Source of the DNA: Sinotaia quadrata
Taxonomy: Eukaryota; Mollusca; Gastropoda; Architaenioglossa; Viviparidae
Reading direction: 5' to 3'
Assembly: GCA_028829895.1 (NCBI GenBank)
Contig: CM054183.1
Span: 74,511,571 to 74,575,570, forward strand
DNA: 64,000 nucleotides
Shown here: one piece after another, positions 1-11,012 of the stretch
Numbering within the stretch: the first letter of the stretch is position 1
How the letters are laid out: each line of letters starts with the position of its first letter
Translations under genes and position numbers: made by a program
Notes under the pieces: model-generated
Seen by the model: the letters and a program-made list of their open reading frames with translations, nothing else
Told to the model about the DNA's origin: nothing
Databases searched by the model: none

Positions 1-1664
1 GTTTTCAATAACGATAGGCCTATGTTTGAAACCGCATTGAGGTTCAAATAATAATTTTTCTAGAATCCGTTGTAATTATTCTTATATACTATGTAAGGCT
101 TCAAAATTTATTTTTTTTAAAAAGTGACACAAGTTTTAAAACAAAAAAAATCATCGGCGATAAAGAAATGATCCTGAGTCAAATTTGTTTGAAAGTAATT
201 TACGGAATTGTGAACATTTTGATTTAGTCGAATTTTTTATTTTAATCATTTCTGCTTTAAAAAAATTTAAAAAATTGTAAATTAGCTGTTGATATTTTGT
301 GATTACGCAGTACACACATTATAATAGAATTTTAGAAGGCATGATAATAAATACACATACATTGAAGACAAAAGAAATGCATAAAACATTAAAAATAATA
401 ATATTAATCATATCCAATTCTTAATTAACAAAGCATGCTTATTAAAGAATAATGTCTTTTTAATAACATTTTAAATGTTACAGGAAGACTTTCACTGGTT
501 TTTCTCTAATCTAATGGATGTGTAAATTTAGAAAAATATAGGTGTTTTATATATTTAAATCATTTATAAATTAAAATCTGAACCAGATATTCTAAAACTA
601 ATAACTGGTTTTGCTTTCTCATAACAAAGACAACATATATTCCAAATTTTATTAATGTAGATTGATAAATATATTTTTTTAAAAATTTCTTTGCAATATT
701 CTGGTTCTATTTAGTATTAGAAATTAAAAAGACTGTACACTGAGGATGTAAAGGGTAGTAATATATAGTATATTTAATTCTGAGAGAGCTAAATGACTAA
801 GAGCAGTCCAATGTAGTACGGATAGGGTATATTTATTTTAAAAAAATAAACCACTTGAACACTTTTAAAGTTCTGTAGTCTTTATTTTACTTTAAATGTG
901 TTTTTCTCAAAATGAATTTTTTCCTCTGTTGAACTAAATGCTAAGACCCCTTTTGAATAGTTGTAATTATTCCATGTCCCTGAAATTTGGTATACTAGTT
1001 TCTCATACATAAAATTAAAAGGTTGTGCATGGATGAAAGCCTATATGCTTTAGGTTTAAGTAAATTTTATTTTTTTAAATTCTACATGTTCTCCCAAAAT
1101 ATATATTTTAGATGAGATGGGTACAATAAAAAAAAAATCATAACTTTTTTCTTAAAATTTTTCAATAGGCATATGTTCCTTTTTGTGGCTTGTATATTAG
1201 ATAATAAAAAGTTAAATATATATTTTTTAAAAAATCCATTTATGAAATATTTAATGAATTTCTGTAAAAGTGAAAATCATGATGCGGTACTTCAATGGCC
1301 CATTATTCTGAAATGTAAAGATCCTTCTTCAAATGAAGTCTAAAGAAATATCTTGGCCAGTGTATTTCTAAATAAAACTGCCTAACACTTGGTGTGCTTG
1401 ACAAAAATTCATCTAAAATAAACAGTGGAATGGAGACTAGACAAAATGTAGACGAATTGTTGTGCTTTGCATAATTCATTACATTATTGGTAAGTTTATT
1501 TACATATATTAACATTATTTTTTTTATTTTGCATTTATTTTATATTATTGGTATTTCTATTAAAAAGTCAGACGCCGCATAAAATCTTCTGGTTTCCATT
1601 CAAAATCTTCTGGTTTTGGACCAGTGATCTTCTGGTTTCCTAAGGTGGGGGGTAGGCAGGTCTG
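1..1664. mobile_element. Repeat family A, copy A1 (cut by window edge)
   Basis: This is the right three quarters of the element also present at 19522-21834 and 22609-24842, with which it aligns almost base for base. It begins inside the short ORF ending ETALRFK and ends at the shared terminus GGTAGGCAGGTCTG at 1664. The next six bases, ATAATG (1665-1670), are the expected target duplication; the matching left copy is outside the window. The following sequence belongs to family B. In the other B copy the same ATAATG (31222-31227) is uninterrupted, which supports A1 having jumped into a B element. Confidence 0.85.
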
Positions 1665-2100
1665 ATAATGTGTCAAACATAACATATTTTGCTACAGTAA
1701 AAATTTTAAAAATTGAAATGAACCGATGCTTGTGTTAAAGGTCATTATCTTAGCTTTCCATTGATATAATTTTATTTTTATTGGTTGAATCCTGGAAAGT
1801 CGATAGCAATTTATGTGAGCATACTCCAAAATGATGTCGAGTTCAGCCATGTTCAAATTTCTCCACGGGCACTCCAGTACGCTTTACCGGCTGTATGTTT
1901 ATCGATCAAAACATAAGAAATAAGTCATTCAAATGTACAAACAAAACTTCTTTTTAACGTTTGAAGATTCCTTTATTTATTAAAACAATTTTCACACATT
2001 CTTTTCTTCTAATTACTGAGATAGACAGTTTTGAAGAAGAATAAAATCAACCGATATGTAATGTTGTCTTCAGTCTCCATATAGCGAGTGGGCTTACCTA
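1665..2100. repeat. Repeat family B, copy B1
   Basis: About 435 bases match 31229-31667 in the same orientation, at roughly 85-90% by eye. The shared part runs from the AAACATAACA region to CCATATAGCGAGTGGGCTTA near 2100. No coding content is recognised. The right end reads CTTACCTA, so its reverse complement TAGGTAAG resembles the TAGGTAG termini of the elements at 39371 and 42773; membership of the same group is only a suggestion. Its left part is interrupted by A1. Confidence 0.7.
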
Positions 2101-2539
2101 TTAAATGGACACATTCGTGTATGTATTTATGAATGCAGAGTTTCCACTTGGAGTAAATTTTCACTCAACGTTTTCTCCTGTCTGATAACCTTTGATATAT
2201 CCAAATATTAGACTGTACATATCATTTTGGGATTTTGCAAATAATTTTAAATAAAGAGATATATAATATTGTAATTGGGAATCATTTAAATACAGAATGC
2301 TGAAAACAGATTTAATTAATCCTTTTCCATTATTTATTTTTGATTTTCTAAATTATATTTTTATTAACTCTAGTAACTTTTTGTTTGAGGAAAATATTTT
2401 ATGTTATGAATGTTTACATGAAAATATGTTGTTATGAACTCTGGTAAAAAGCCAGGGTGAGGCAAAGGGGGCATTGACAACAGGCAGTACTTTCTTGGGG
2501 GCAGCAGTTTGGCTATTTGTTGGTAAAAGTACCATATAT
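2101..2539. other. Intergenic or intronic DNA without recognised features
   Basis: AT-rich sequence between repeat B1 and repeat F1. I see no supported gene, RNA or repeat here. A short - strand open frame at 2370-2552 has no recognisable motif. Confidence 0.5.
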
Positions 2540-3430
2540 TAGGTAGTCCCAATGTCAGTGTTTTACAGGAATAAGTAGCAATTATTTCACAAATTTGGTG
2601 ATTTTTGTTGTTGTTTAGCTGGTACTTTAATACAATTATGAGTTGATGTAACTTGGCTAAAATTAAAGATCATTTCTTTATCTAACACTGTTTTATTTTA
2701 TTTAATGTGACTTAAACCATGTTTGAGACGTGCTTTTGCTAAAAATGGGTCCTCTTGGCCCTTTTGTCAATTGAAAAATTTGTACTGATATGAATTTCTT
2801 TTAGTGCGTGACCGCTCAAGACGCTTTTCTTTTGTCTCTAAGAACAAAAAATAAAGGTGTAGCCATAAGCTTTCTCCTGATATCACTTTTATTAACAAAA
2901 GTTTAAAACTGAAATTTTGTTAATATATTAAAAACTTGGCTATATTTGAAATTGTTGCCATTCACACATTTGAATAAATATTTCTCTCTAAAAATTGCCC
3001 TGAGACAAGCATTCATTCCCTACAAAACTTATTTAAAATATCATGTAGCTTCAGCTGCAGTTTAGCATATAGAGTTTTCATTAAGTAGCCAAAAAGTTGT
3101 TTGCTTCAAATTCTAGCAATGGCTGTGTCCTGTTTGCGCGAAAATTTAGAGCTGCAGCAAACTTCAAGAGTTATTTATCTTGACACTTGATATGCTTATA
3201 CCAGTTAATATTGCTTTCAATAAATAAAATTCTTTGTTTATGTATGAATTTAATTAGTAATTGCAAGTTAATTTTAGTATTTTAGCAGCTGTATGATTGC
3301 AAGATCGAATGTCCCTCTGATCCTCAACTCTCTAGCTACTAATTATTTCTTTGCGAAAACCCTACTTAATTTCAAACCAATTTAACACTATATTTGAAGC
3401 ACTTTTGGTAAAAATAAAACTTTAGCTTTG
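2540..3430 (+). repeat. Repeat family F, copy F1
   Basis: About 890 bases align with the reverse complement of 53640-54496. Landmarks in both copies are CAGGAATAAG near the left end, TTTAATGTGACTTAA, AAGCTTTCTCCTGATATCAC, GCTGCAGCAAACTTCAA, TCTTGACACTTG and CTAATTATTTCTTTGC. Divergence is much greater than in family A, so F is old. The left end reads TAGGTAGTCCC in F1 and TAGGCAGTTTC in F2. No open frame survives in either copy. Confidence 0.75.
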
Positions 3431-3800
3431 TTTTATAGTAGTCTTAATTTTACTGAGATCATGACTTCTTGGCACCAATGTGCTGTCATAATTTCATTCT
3501 GCTGTTTTGGAGTGAAATTTTCTGTAAAATCTTGCAGAATGGTGGTTGTAGTTGAGGTCACAGTGTTCTTAGGTTGCTTCATTTGAAATAGGTGGGACTT
3601 TGCAATGAAACTGTGCAATCTCATAGTGACAAGTTATTTTATGAATATGAGTTCTTGTTCCAGTTCATTTATGTTTCACTTAGTAAGCTCTTTCTTGGAG
3701 TTTTTATTCCACTGAAGGTAGACATAGGTAGTCTTGTCCTGGGGAAGTAGAGACAGGACTTCTTTCTTTACCAAGTCATTGGGAATCAGATGCACTTAAC
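3430..3800 (-). pseudogene. Degraded transposon-type ORF fragment (DFxENF...QQNEI..AHW)
   Basis: The - strand holds a 63-codon open frame at 3433-3624 with a protein-like stretch, ILQDFTENFTPKQQNEIM followed by TAHWCQE. I recall similar D-F-x-E-N-x-x-x-x-x-Q-N-E-I-x-x-A-H-W segments in repetitive, probably transposon-derived proteins of many invertebrates and fishes, but cannot name the superfamily. Upstream on the same strand (to about 3800) the sequence looks coding, with stop codons. It abuts the right end of repeat F1, so F could be a non-autonomous relative; that is inference. No intact gene is present. Confidence 0.4.
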
Positions 3801-5195
3801 TGATGCCATGAATGTTCTTGTTTGTTGAATTTTATCGGTGATTTTGTTAAATGAAAATGCATTTTCCTTTGCAATTTACATTAGTATTCAGTTCAATTTT
3901 TCTTGTTCTCATAGTGTTTTGTTAGATATGTAGTATTTTTTTTACTCAAATCTGTTACTCGTGGCAATAACTATAATCATGAATTCAAAAATTCTTGGTG
4001 CCATTTCATCTAAAACTTTAGAGCACCAGTTATATTTAGATTATTAAAAATAGTAATTATAGTCTAGACTGAGCTGTACAGTATGTTCCATATACCTGTG
4101 ATTAGATAAATTGAACAAAATAAGTTTTGTTTAAAGTTTTTTAAATTATTACTCCTGTTCTTTTATCATTAATTTGGTGTGTTTTTTTAAATTGTGTTTA
4201 TGACACTAAAAATCTTGATATTTGACATATAAAACAGTCATTTATATGCTTAAAAAAAAAAAAGCAAAATTTAAATTTCAGCAGGAGGTTGCTCTGATTC
4301 TATGAACGAGTTCCATTCTTAAGGATGTTCATAATCCAGTTTAGTATGAAGTCAGAATTTGCACATAATTGTTAGTGTCTGATGAAGAAACATTGGCTAA
4401 AATAATGTATTATAACTTTTTTTTTTAAAGGCCTCGAGCTCATTTTTACTGTAAATAGCAAAACATAAACACTTCAAACTCTGTAGTGAATGACAGCATA
4501 AGTTGATAACATTCCTGCTGTTTGTACCATTGATGACCTGCATGTGTCTTGCTATTCATCCTTGTCTGAGCTAGTTCACCTCGTTTATAAACCACACACT
4601 TACCAAATACACAATTATGTACAACATCTTGGGTGTGACAAAACACGCGTCCAACCCTATACAATTCATGGAGAATATTCAAGTCTTTCTTCTCCGGTCA
4701 TGACGAAGATAGAAAGATTGTCCAAACTCGGTGTAGGCAATCAGTACAAGGCCTCACACCTCTCTGTAGTCCAGATAGTCTTTTTATGCAAAATCAAGTT
4801 CTTGCTCTTTTAGTGAAAACTCGCACGTGTATTCCTACTTTACTAACACTAACAAGGTGCATTGCTCCTAAAAATATAATTCCTAATTAAATTTGTAATA
4901 AGAAATGTTTAAAAAAAACTAAACATGTTTTCTACATATTGTTAACATAATTATCGAACATCCAACATAAATAATTAATCAAATGTATTTTTATTAAAGT
5001 GTTGAAAACAAAAAATTAGCAAACTCACTGACAGTATATGTAAGCAAAATAAGCAGACTTGCTGACATTATATGGAAACAAACTTTAAGAGTGATTTTAG
5101 TCTTAGAAAGTTACCATATTCTCATTAATTTTACTATTAATAAGAATTTTTACCATTAACATTTTGAATGTTTTATTCTTTTGTTTTTATTCCAG
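3801..5195. other. Left flanking intron sequence, mostly featureless
   Basis: AT-rich DNA leading to the first visible ataxin-2 exon. The stretch 4440-4810 is richer in G+C and carries overlapping open frames on both strands (78 and 89 codons) that match nothing I recognise; it may be an old repeat. The last 15 bases before the exon form a normal pyrimidine-rich acceptor ending TTTTTATTCCAG. Confidence 0.5.
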
Positions 5196-5358
5196 ATGGA
5201 TGTTCATCTTTTTTTTGGTAATCTTGTGCATCAGAGCATCACTGGTCAGTCACATGGACCTATTAGCAGAGATCATGTAATTAAAAGCATGATATTTGAA
5301 GCCAATGATATTGTTAGTTTTAGTGCATCAAATGTGGACTTTGAAACTGCATATAGAG
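5196..5358 (+). CDS. ATXN2: Ataxin-2 exon 1 of window (end of Lsm-like domain)
   Basis: The exon starts directly after TTTTTATTCCAG with codon ATG GAT in phase 0 and stops at GAG before the donor GTATGA, leaving one base for the next codon. It encodes 54 residues plus one base. The ATG is internal, not a translation start, because the Lsm-like fold must begin in upstream exons. The tail SMIFEANDIVSFSASNVDFE matches the final strands of the ataxin-2 Lsm-like domain, where relatives read S-[IM]-[LI]-F-x-x-x-D-[FIV]-V. The frame then runs straight into the DTFTDSA motif of the next exon, which is diagnostic of the family. Confidence is high for identity and for both splice sites. Confidence 0.9.
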
Positions 5359-6188
5359 GTATGATATGAGTTTGATTTTTGTTATATGAACAAATATGCA
5401 AATGAAAGAATTGGTAGAATCATAGTTTAGTTTACCATCCATGTACATTATTTAAGAAAATTCTATTCACATAACATTTACATATACACATGTGTATGCA
5501 CATACATACCTCAGCATCAACGGAGTTAGGTTTTTGCAAGATAGCCATAAAATTTAAATGTATTTTTTTAAAAAACTGCTCTTAGGCTAGAAGCATCTAT
5601 TCACAATATCCCACTAAGTTATAATTAAACTCATTCTGTTGGATTTACAAAACTGTGCCATGATGTCATAAGCTATACTTCCTTTAGGGGCATTTAAATT
5701 TGGCATGCTTTTCTCTCCATACTACTGTTTTTTCTTGATTTTACTGTTTTTATGACCTAAGTACTACTGTAATTCAAACACGGAACATGAAGGTTGCATT
5801 GTTAATTGGGGGATGGGAGCAGTATAATCCAATCAAAATGTTTATTCTCAAATTTTTACTTTTTGTGAGGATATTAGGAATGTATCCTTTGCAAATGTTG
5901 ATGAAGGAGTGTGTGTGCATGATTGTACATACATGTTTATATAGAGTAGTAGTTAGAGTTCAAAATATTTTACCATGTTGTATTAAGGTAGTGTTGCTGA
6001 TACATTAACAGTATCTGTTGTTGACACTACCTTTGTACTGCAATTAATTGGATGAAAATAGTAACTATAAGTAAAATAACCATTAAATATTTTATTTTTA
6101 ATGTATGTACATGAGAAAACTGAAAATTTTGATGATGATAAGCCCATATCTTGACCATCTTTTTAAATTAGTCACTTATGCTTCTTAA
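5359..6188 (+). other. Intron sequence before the first piggyBac-like copy
   Basis: About 830 AT-rich bases between the exon donor and the TTAA at 6185-6188. A 73-codon open frame at 5787-6008 shows no recognisable motif and looks like chance. Nothing else is supported. Confidence 0.5.
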
Positions 6189-7490
6189 CCCGTTTCCTGT
6201 CAGGCAAAAAGACGTGCATCGGCAGCGCCATGTCAGGCACTTTTGGCGTTCAGCGATAATTTCTATGGGTTACTAAACTAAAAAATAAAAAGTGAAGCTA
6301 ATACTAAATGAATTTTTAAAACGTTAATTGTAAACTATTACATATATATATATATATATTATAAAATATGTTAAGTCTTTTTAAAAAATTTTTAAAAATT
6401 AAAAAATATATAAATAATAAAAGTTTTTTTACCTCTTTGTTGAACTTGCGATTTTCATCATCTGTTGTCGTATTCCTGGAGGATTGGCATTGCTCTACAC
6501 ATTTATTTAATAGTCCAAATTGTGTGGAGATGTTTCCTCAATGTTTACAAATATTAATCCAATTTTTTAGTTTATTAGTTTTTTTTAAATCAAGCACACA
6601 CCACCAAGTACTTTTACTCAATGGCTACAGCGCCCGAGATTTGAAAATAGATCTAGAAAAATAGATCGCATCCATGAAGACAAATAATAATGAAGTGAAG
6701 AAAATGTTCCACATATGTCCAGTTCAGTATTTTTTGTACACATAAAAACTATTTCCATAAGAATTTTTTTTACACATCAATAAAATAAGTCCCAAAAACT
6801 GATACATTTCAGTCACCTCTGTATCACGCCACTGTTTGATAGAGACGAAGTTAGAAAGATTTGCACACGATCGATAGTAGATCTGCGGCATAAGTATTCG
6901 TGAACTTGGCAATTTTTTGCACAAAATTCACTGGTAAAAATGCTTCCAAAATATCGACTTCTCCAGTATTTTCTGCAAATGGCATTTGTATTTCACGATT
7001 TCCTGCAAAAGCATGTGGCTTTTCCATGCACCTAGCAGACGCCGCCGACACACTTCGACACGACCGGTTTTCAGTTTTCGTAGTGCTGGCCTCGAGGTCA
7101 ACTGCGTCTAAAATTTCAATAGGGGCTGGTTGAACATTTTTTATTTTCTGATAAGAAATCAGATTCATCTAAAATGAATCAAATTCTGACCCAGCTGTGG
7201 CTTCAAACTGTGAGTTTGAAAACAACGAAACTTGCCATAGAGATCAACACATAATGTCTGCACGTCTTCACAAAGACAGTGGGTTGTTTTGAAAAAGCCG
7301 CCAATTCAAGCTCATTAGCATACTGATTATAAAATTTATAACAGATTGGGTGCGGAAGCCAAAATTATCTTTCAATTTTTCTGATTGGTTATTTTTAATG
7401 AATGGTTTCATGAATGAATGAACTACACGCACATATCTGTAAGCCTGTGACACACCGTGGAACGCAGTCAAGGGCTCAGTCACTTCCGAT
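6189..7490 (-). mobile_element. piggyBac-like element D, copy D1 (right end lost)
   Basis: The left end follows TTAA (6185-6188) with CCCGTTTCCTGTCAGGCAAA. It aligns with copy D2 (25002-26367) to about 7490, where the match stops at CACTTCCG. The right terminal repeat and its TTAA are missing. Like D2 it keeps only the start of a piggyBac-type transposase on the - strand. Insertion next to TTAA and a CCC terminus are typical of piggyBac. Lying in the first visible ataxin-2 intron, it is antisense to the host gene. Confidence 0.75.
6724..7168 (-). pseudogene. piggyBac-type transposase N-terminal remnant (D1)
   Basis: Two overlapping - strand frames (6851-7168 and 6724-6924) form one broken gene with a frameshift near 6880. 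The first ends with EVDILEAFLPVNFVQKI and a Y-A pair, like the start of the DDE_Tnp_1_7 domain, where relatives read F-x-x-I-V-x-x-T-N-x-Y-A. The second continues with W-R-D-T-E-V-T-E-M-Y-Q-F-L-G-L-I-L-L-M, matching the conserved block before the first catalytic aspartate. The catalytic half is absent. The 25.5-26.0 kb copy has the same layout, so the deletion predates their separation. Confidence 0.7.
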
Positions 7491-10390
7491 TGATCGCTGA
7501 AAATATTTTCTTTTCTTTTTCTCATTAGTTTTAATGCAAATTTGTGACAGTAAAATCTTTTTTTTGTTTTTTTTTTTGCAGGATTTTAAAAAGTTTCTGT
7601 TAATTTAATTTGTCACTCTTGGTTCTTTCAATGTCAAATAGCCATCAGTTTTGTATTATAAAAATCTGTTGCTTTGAAAATCAAGGTAAACAGTCGGCAT
7701 ATTGGATTTCTTGGAAATAAATCTCTTAAGTTTCCAAGTTAAGAATTTCTTGTTTTTCTTCACTTTAGTGTATATAAAGATTGTCTCTGCATTGTGACAG
7801 AAGGTTTCTTCTTATCTATTTTAAAATTTTTACTTTTTTATTACTTTTTTTATTTGTGTGCAAAATGATAATTTTTAAAGCTATTTCCCAACTTTAAAGC
7901 CAGAGAGAATAAAATTAAAATCTAAATTTCCTTGTTACAATGTAAATGACACTATAGTATAATGAATAAATATGCAAAATTTCATTCAAATATGACTGCT
8001 AGTTTTTGAGAAATCTTGTTCCTAAAACATTATACAGTGCTAAAACAGAAAAATTAGAACAAAGAATTCAGACATCTAGTGAATGTAATTCTAAACCTTT
8101 ACAACTGTGATTTTCAACGTAGCAAACACAGCACTCCCATCTACTTTCTCAGAAAGTAGACAAGCATACAATTCAGTTTTGAATTGTATCCTGGATTTTT
8201 CCTCCAAGAAAACTGTCACTAGAACAGTAGAAGTAGAAATTGAAATGGAAACTAATTCGTAGTAGTATGCGAACTTTGAATGTCACTCAGTACTAGGTCC
8301 AACTCTGTTGTCTCTTTAGCTGCAGCAACAGCAATATTATTTTTTATTTTCTTATTATTCTTTGCAGTTGCTAATGCTAGTTACTTTATTCTTGATTGTT
8401 TTCTTTTAGAGCCTGATTGAAACATTTTTTTTACACAAACATTTTTTTCCATCCATGAAATGGAATTTTAAAAATGTAAACGGACATCATTACTTGGCAA
8501 TAGTAGTCACATATCACATTTTGTGCATTCAGATACACTATTTCAGAGTTGATGGGTCAGGCTTACTACATGGAGTGCTCAATGTTAAAAGTAGGTTAAT
8601 CTGTTTATTGTTTTTCTGTAGATAGAAAGGTGAACAAAGGAGTTAATGAGGATTTTTCCAATATATAAATCATAGCAGTTAGTGCTGAAGAATGGCAGTT
8701 TCTAGAGCTTAAAAAATTGATAATTTCACTCAGTATTTGAAACAAAACACTCAAAAGAAGGATGATTAGTGAAATGAAAGCACTTTTATTACATAAAAAC
8801 ATTTTTTAATCATCCTCAATAGACATAACAAGTTGTCTAAAAATGCAAAATCCTCAAATGCTCCAGATCCTGATTTTTCACTGGTGGTCATCACCTTAAA
8901 ATATTTCTATATAGTTTTGCAGCTTTTCACAACAATCTGTAATATTTCATATCCATATAAGACTCTAGGAGCATTTTTGAATACTCATGGAATTTTTTCT
9001 AAAATTTATAGTAGAATGAAATGGTTATAGAAATGGTTAAATATTAGAAATGATTAAAATATTAGAAAGGGTTAAAATTAAAATAAATCATTCTAATGTT
9101 GATAATATCATCATGATGATCAGAACCTGTTTGAGGCAGATCATTCTCCTATCCTCAATAAATTTTGTTTTAAAGTTCATGACAAATACCATTTTGTTTT
9201 AAACAAATAGATTTTTTTCTTAAAGAAACACACACACACACCACACGTGCACACACACATACGTGCACAAACACACACACACATATGCACACACACGCAC
9301 ACACTTTTGACAGGTTGCATATAAATATTTGAATAGGTGTGCACAAATTTCAAGCATATCACCTTTTCAAGAAGCCAATCTTTATCTTAGAATTGCAGTA
9401 TATTTGTCAGAGTAATATATTTTGGGCTGCTATTTTTTAGTGATAATCTCTCTCTCTCTCTTTCTCTTTGTAATTGTCGAACTGACATAGTTATTGTGTA
9501 AATCTGTTGCTATTTGATGCCATTTTGAGGACACAATTTTTGCTATCAACCATACATGACAGACAGTACAAATGTTCTGAACTTAATTTCGCTTATCCCT
9601 TTGGACTCTGACTTCTCATCACAAATAAATTTATTGACTAAAATTTAATTCTTGAGTGAAATTGCATTTTGTCATCTTCAGCTAATATTGAGCAATGAAA
9701 TTAAATTGCAGAAGTCAAAATCAAAGTGATTAGAATATAGAACTTTTTTCAAAAGATAAGTTTCAGTCTCTACCCATTGACTAAGTTCATTATATTGTAA
9801 ACAATTATATAGCAAAAATTATTCATCCACTCAAGACTGGTTTAGATTACATCAGCAAGTTCTAGCATATTCTTTACCTGAGTTGTTATTTTAACTCTGG
9901 TACTTAACAAAAATATCATTTTGCAGTAACTGAAGGTCGTGTCACGACATTAACAAACTATATAATAATTAAGCAAATTTACTCTGCCACATCTTCAAAA
10001 TTTTGTCTATCAAATTGTTAACCATGTTTAGGTGAATTAGATCTAGAATTAATAAATTATTTGGTTTGGAAAAGGTTTGGAAAATTTGTTGGGTCTTTTG
10101 GTTTACTGTAGGTTACTGTTAACACCAGTAGAATATTATTTACTGAATAGTCCAATTAAACTTGCAAAAACTGATAATTTTTCTTAAAACTATTAATCCA
10201 AACCCTACTATATAAAGTGCTAGGTCATCTGCTAGTTCTGTAGCTAACATGCACACTGACAGTTATTGAGACTCAAGGGGCACCACTCTAAATAAATAAT
10301 TGTTCAGGGTGGTAAACCTGACACAAATTGAATAAAATGTTGAGTGCAGGAATTGCATTTTGAACAACTGGCACAATAATCTGTTATAAA
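7491..10390 (+). other. Intron sequence with microsatellites and paired hairpins
   Basis: No gene is visible. Two perfect hairpins sit side by side at 8142-8158 (TACTTTCT, one-base centre) and 8166-8189 (ATACAATTCA, four-base loop). A (CA)n-type tract with interruptions lies at 9225-9305, and a short (TC)n run at about 9448-9466. The rest is ordinary AT-rich intron. Confidence 0.55.
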
Positions 10391-10604
10391 CGGTTAATAA
10401 TATTTCTGTAATCACACCCACCTTCCCATAGAATGCTGCCTAAAAGAAAACTGACTCCCAATGAACAAACAGCTCACAAGGTCATGATTCAGCAAACTGT
10501 TAATAATATTTCCATAATCGGACCCACCTTCCCATAGAATGCTGCATAAAAGACAACTAACTACCAATGAGCATACAGCTTACAAGGTAGTAATTACATC
10601 CAGC
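10391..10604 (+). repeat. Direct tandem duplication, 106-bp period
   Basis: Two adjacent copies share TTAATAATATT (starting 10394 and 10500), CCACCTTCCCATAGAATGCT and a C-A-A-T-G-A-x-C-A-x-A-C-A-G-C-T segment. They differ by scattered substitutions, so the duplication is not recent. It lies about 285 bases upstream of the second visible ataxin-2 exon and has no coding content. Confidence 0.8.
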
Positions 10605-10887
10605 TTGCAATGTCAGAATTTAAATTATTGATGGATCTGCATACACAAACTGGTTCATAGCAACAATTTAACATTCACTAAAATGCAGTTTACAAAGAAA
10701 TATAAAAAAGCTAATGTGATTTAGATTTAATGAAATCCCAACAATAAATACACGAGATAATTGATCCTCTTCAATGACAGTTTTCTTTCTAGTATTAAAA
10801 TATGCTACACTATTATGCTTTTAATCCACTGCCTTCATATTTAAATTTTGTCTTTGTATCATGTGATGTTTGTTTTATTTTTCACAG

Positions 10888-11012
10888 ATACATTTACAGA
10901 CTCAGCCTACATAACTCGCAATGGACAAAATGTGGACAGAGACTGTCGGCAACTAGAACCCTGGATAGATGATCCAAGTGAAGGAGTCACCCTTTACTTG
11001 GAATCAGATGCA
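10888..11012 (+). CDS. ATXN2: Ataxin-2 exon 2 of window (start of LsmAD domain)
   Basis: The acceptor TATTTTTCACAG precedes 10888 and the donor GTATGT follows 11012. The single G carried over from the previous exon completes GAT, giving R-D-T-F-T-D-S-A, the sequence that opens the LsmAD domain in ataxin-2 proteins. The 42 codons continue with R-N-G-Q, then C-R-Q-L-E-P-W, equivalent to the conserved K-x-L-E-P-W of other ataxin-2s, and an acidic stretch ending ESDA. The exon closes in phase 0. LsmAD contains signals thought to affect trafficking and RNA or protein binding. Identity is firm; both splice sites fit consensus and phase. Confidence 0.93.

Noticed and set aside
4446..4813. Overlapping ORFs of 78 and 89 codons
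   Set aside because: Neither strand gives a known motif. The stretch is somewhat GC-richer but cannot be assigned, so it is not called as a gene.
5196..5198. ATG at the start of the first exon as translation start
   Set aside because: It follows a good acceptor directly and begins inside the Lsm-like domain, so it is an internal Met.
6368..6664. 98-codon + strand ORF inside element D1
   Set aside because: Composition is dominated by F, L and K from AT-rich DNA, and D2 does not keep the frame; the real coding remnant is on the - strand.
9177..9362. 61-codon ORF rich in Cys and Val
   Set aside because: It is the translation of a CA microsatellite.
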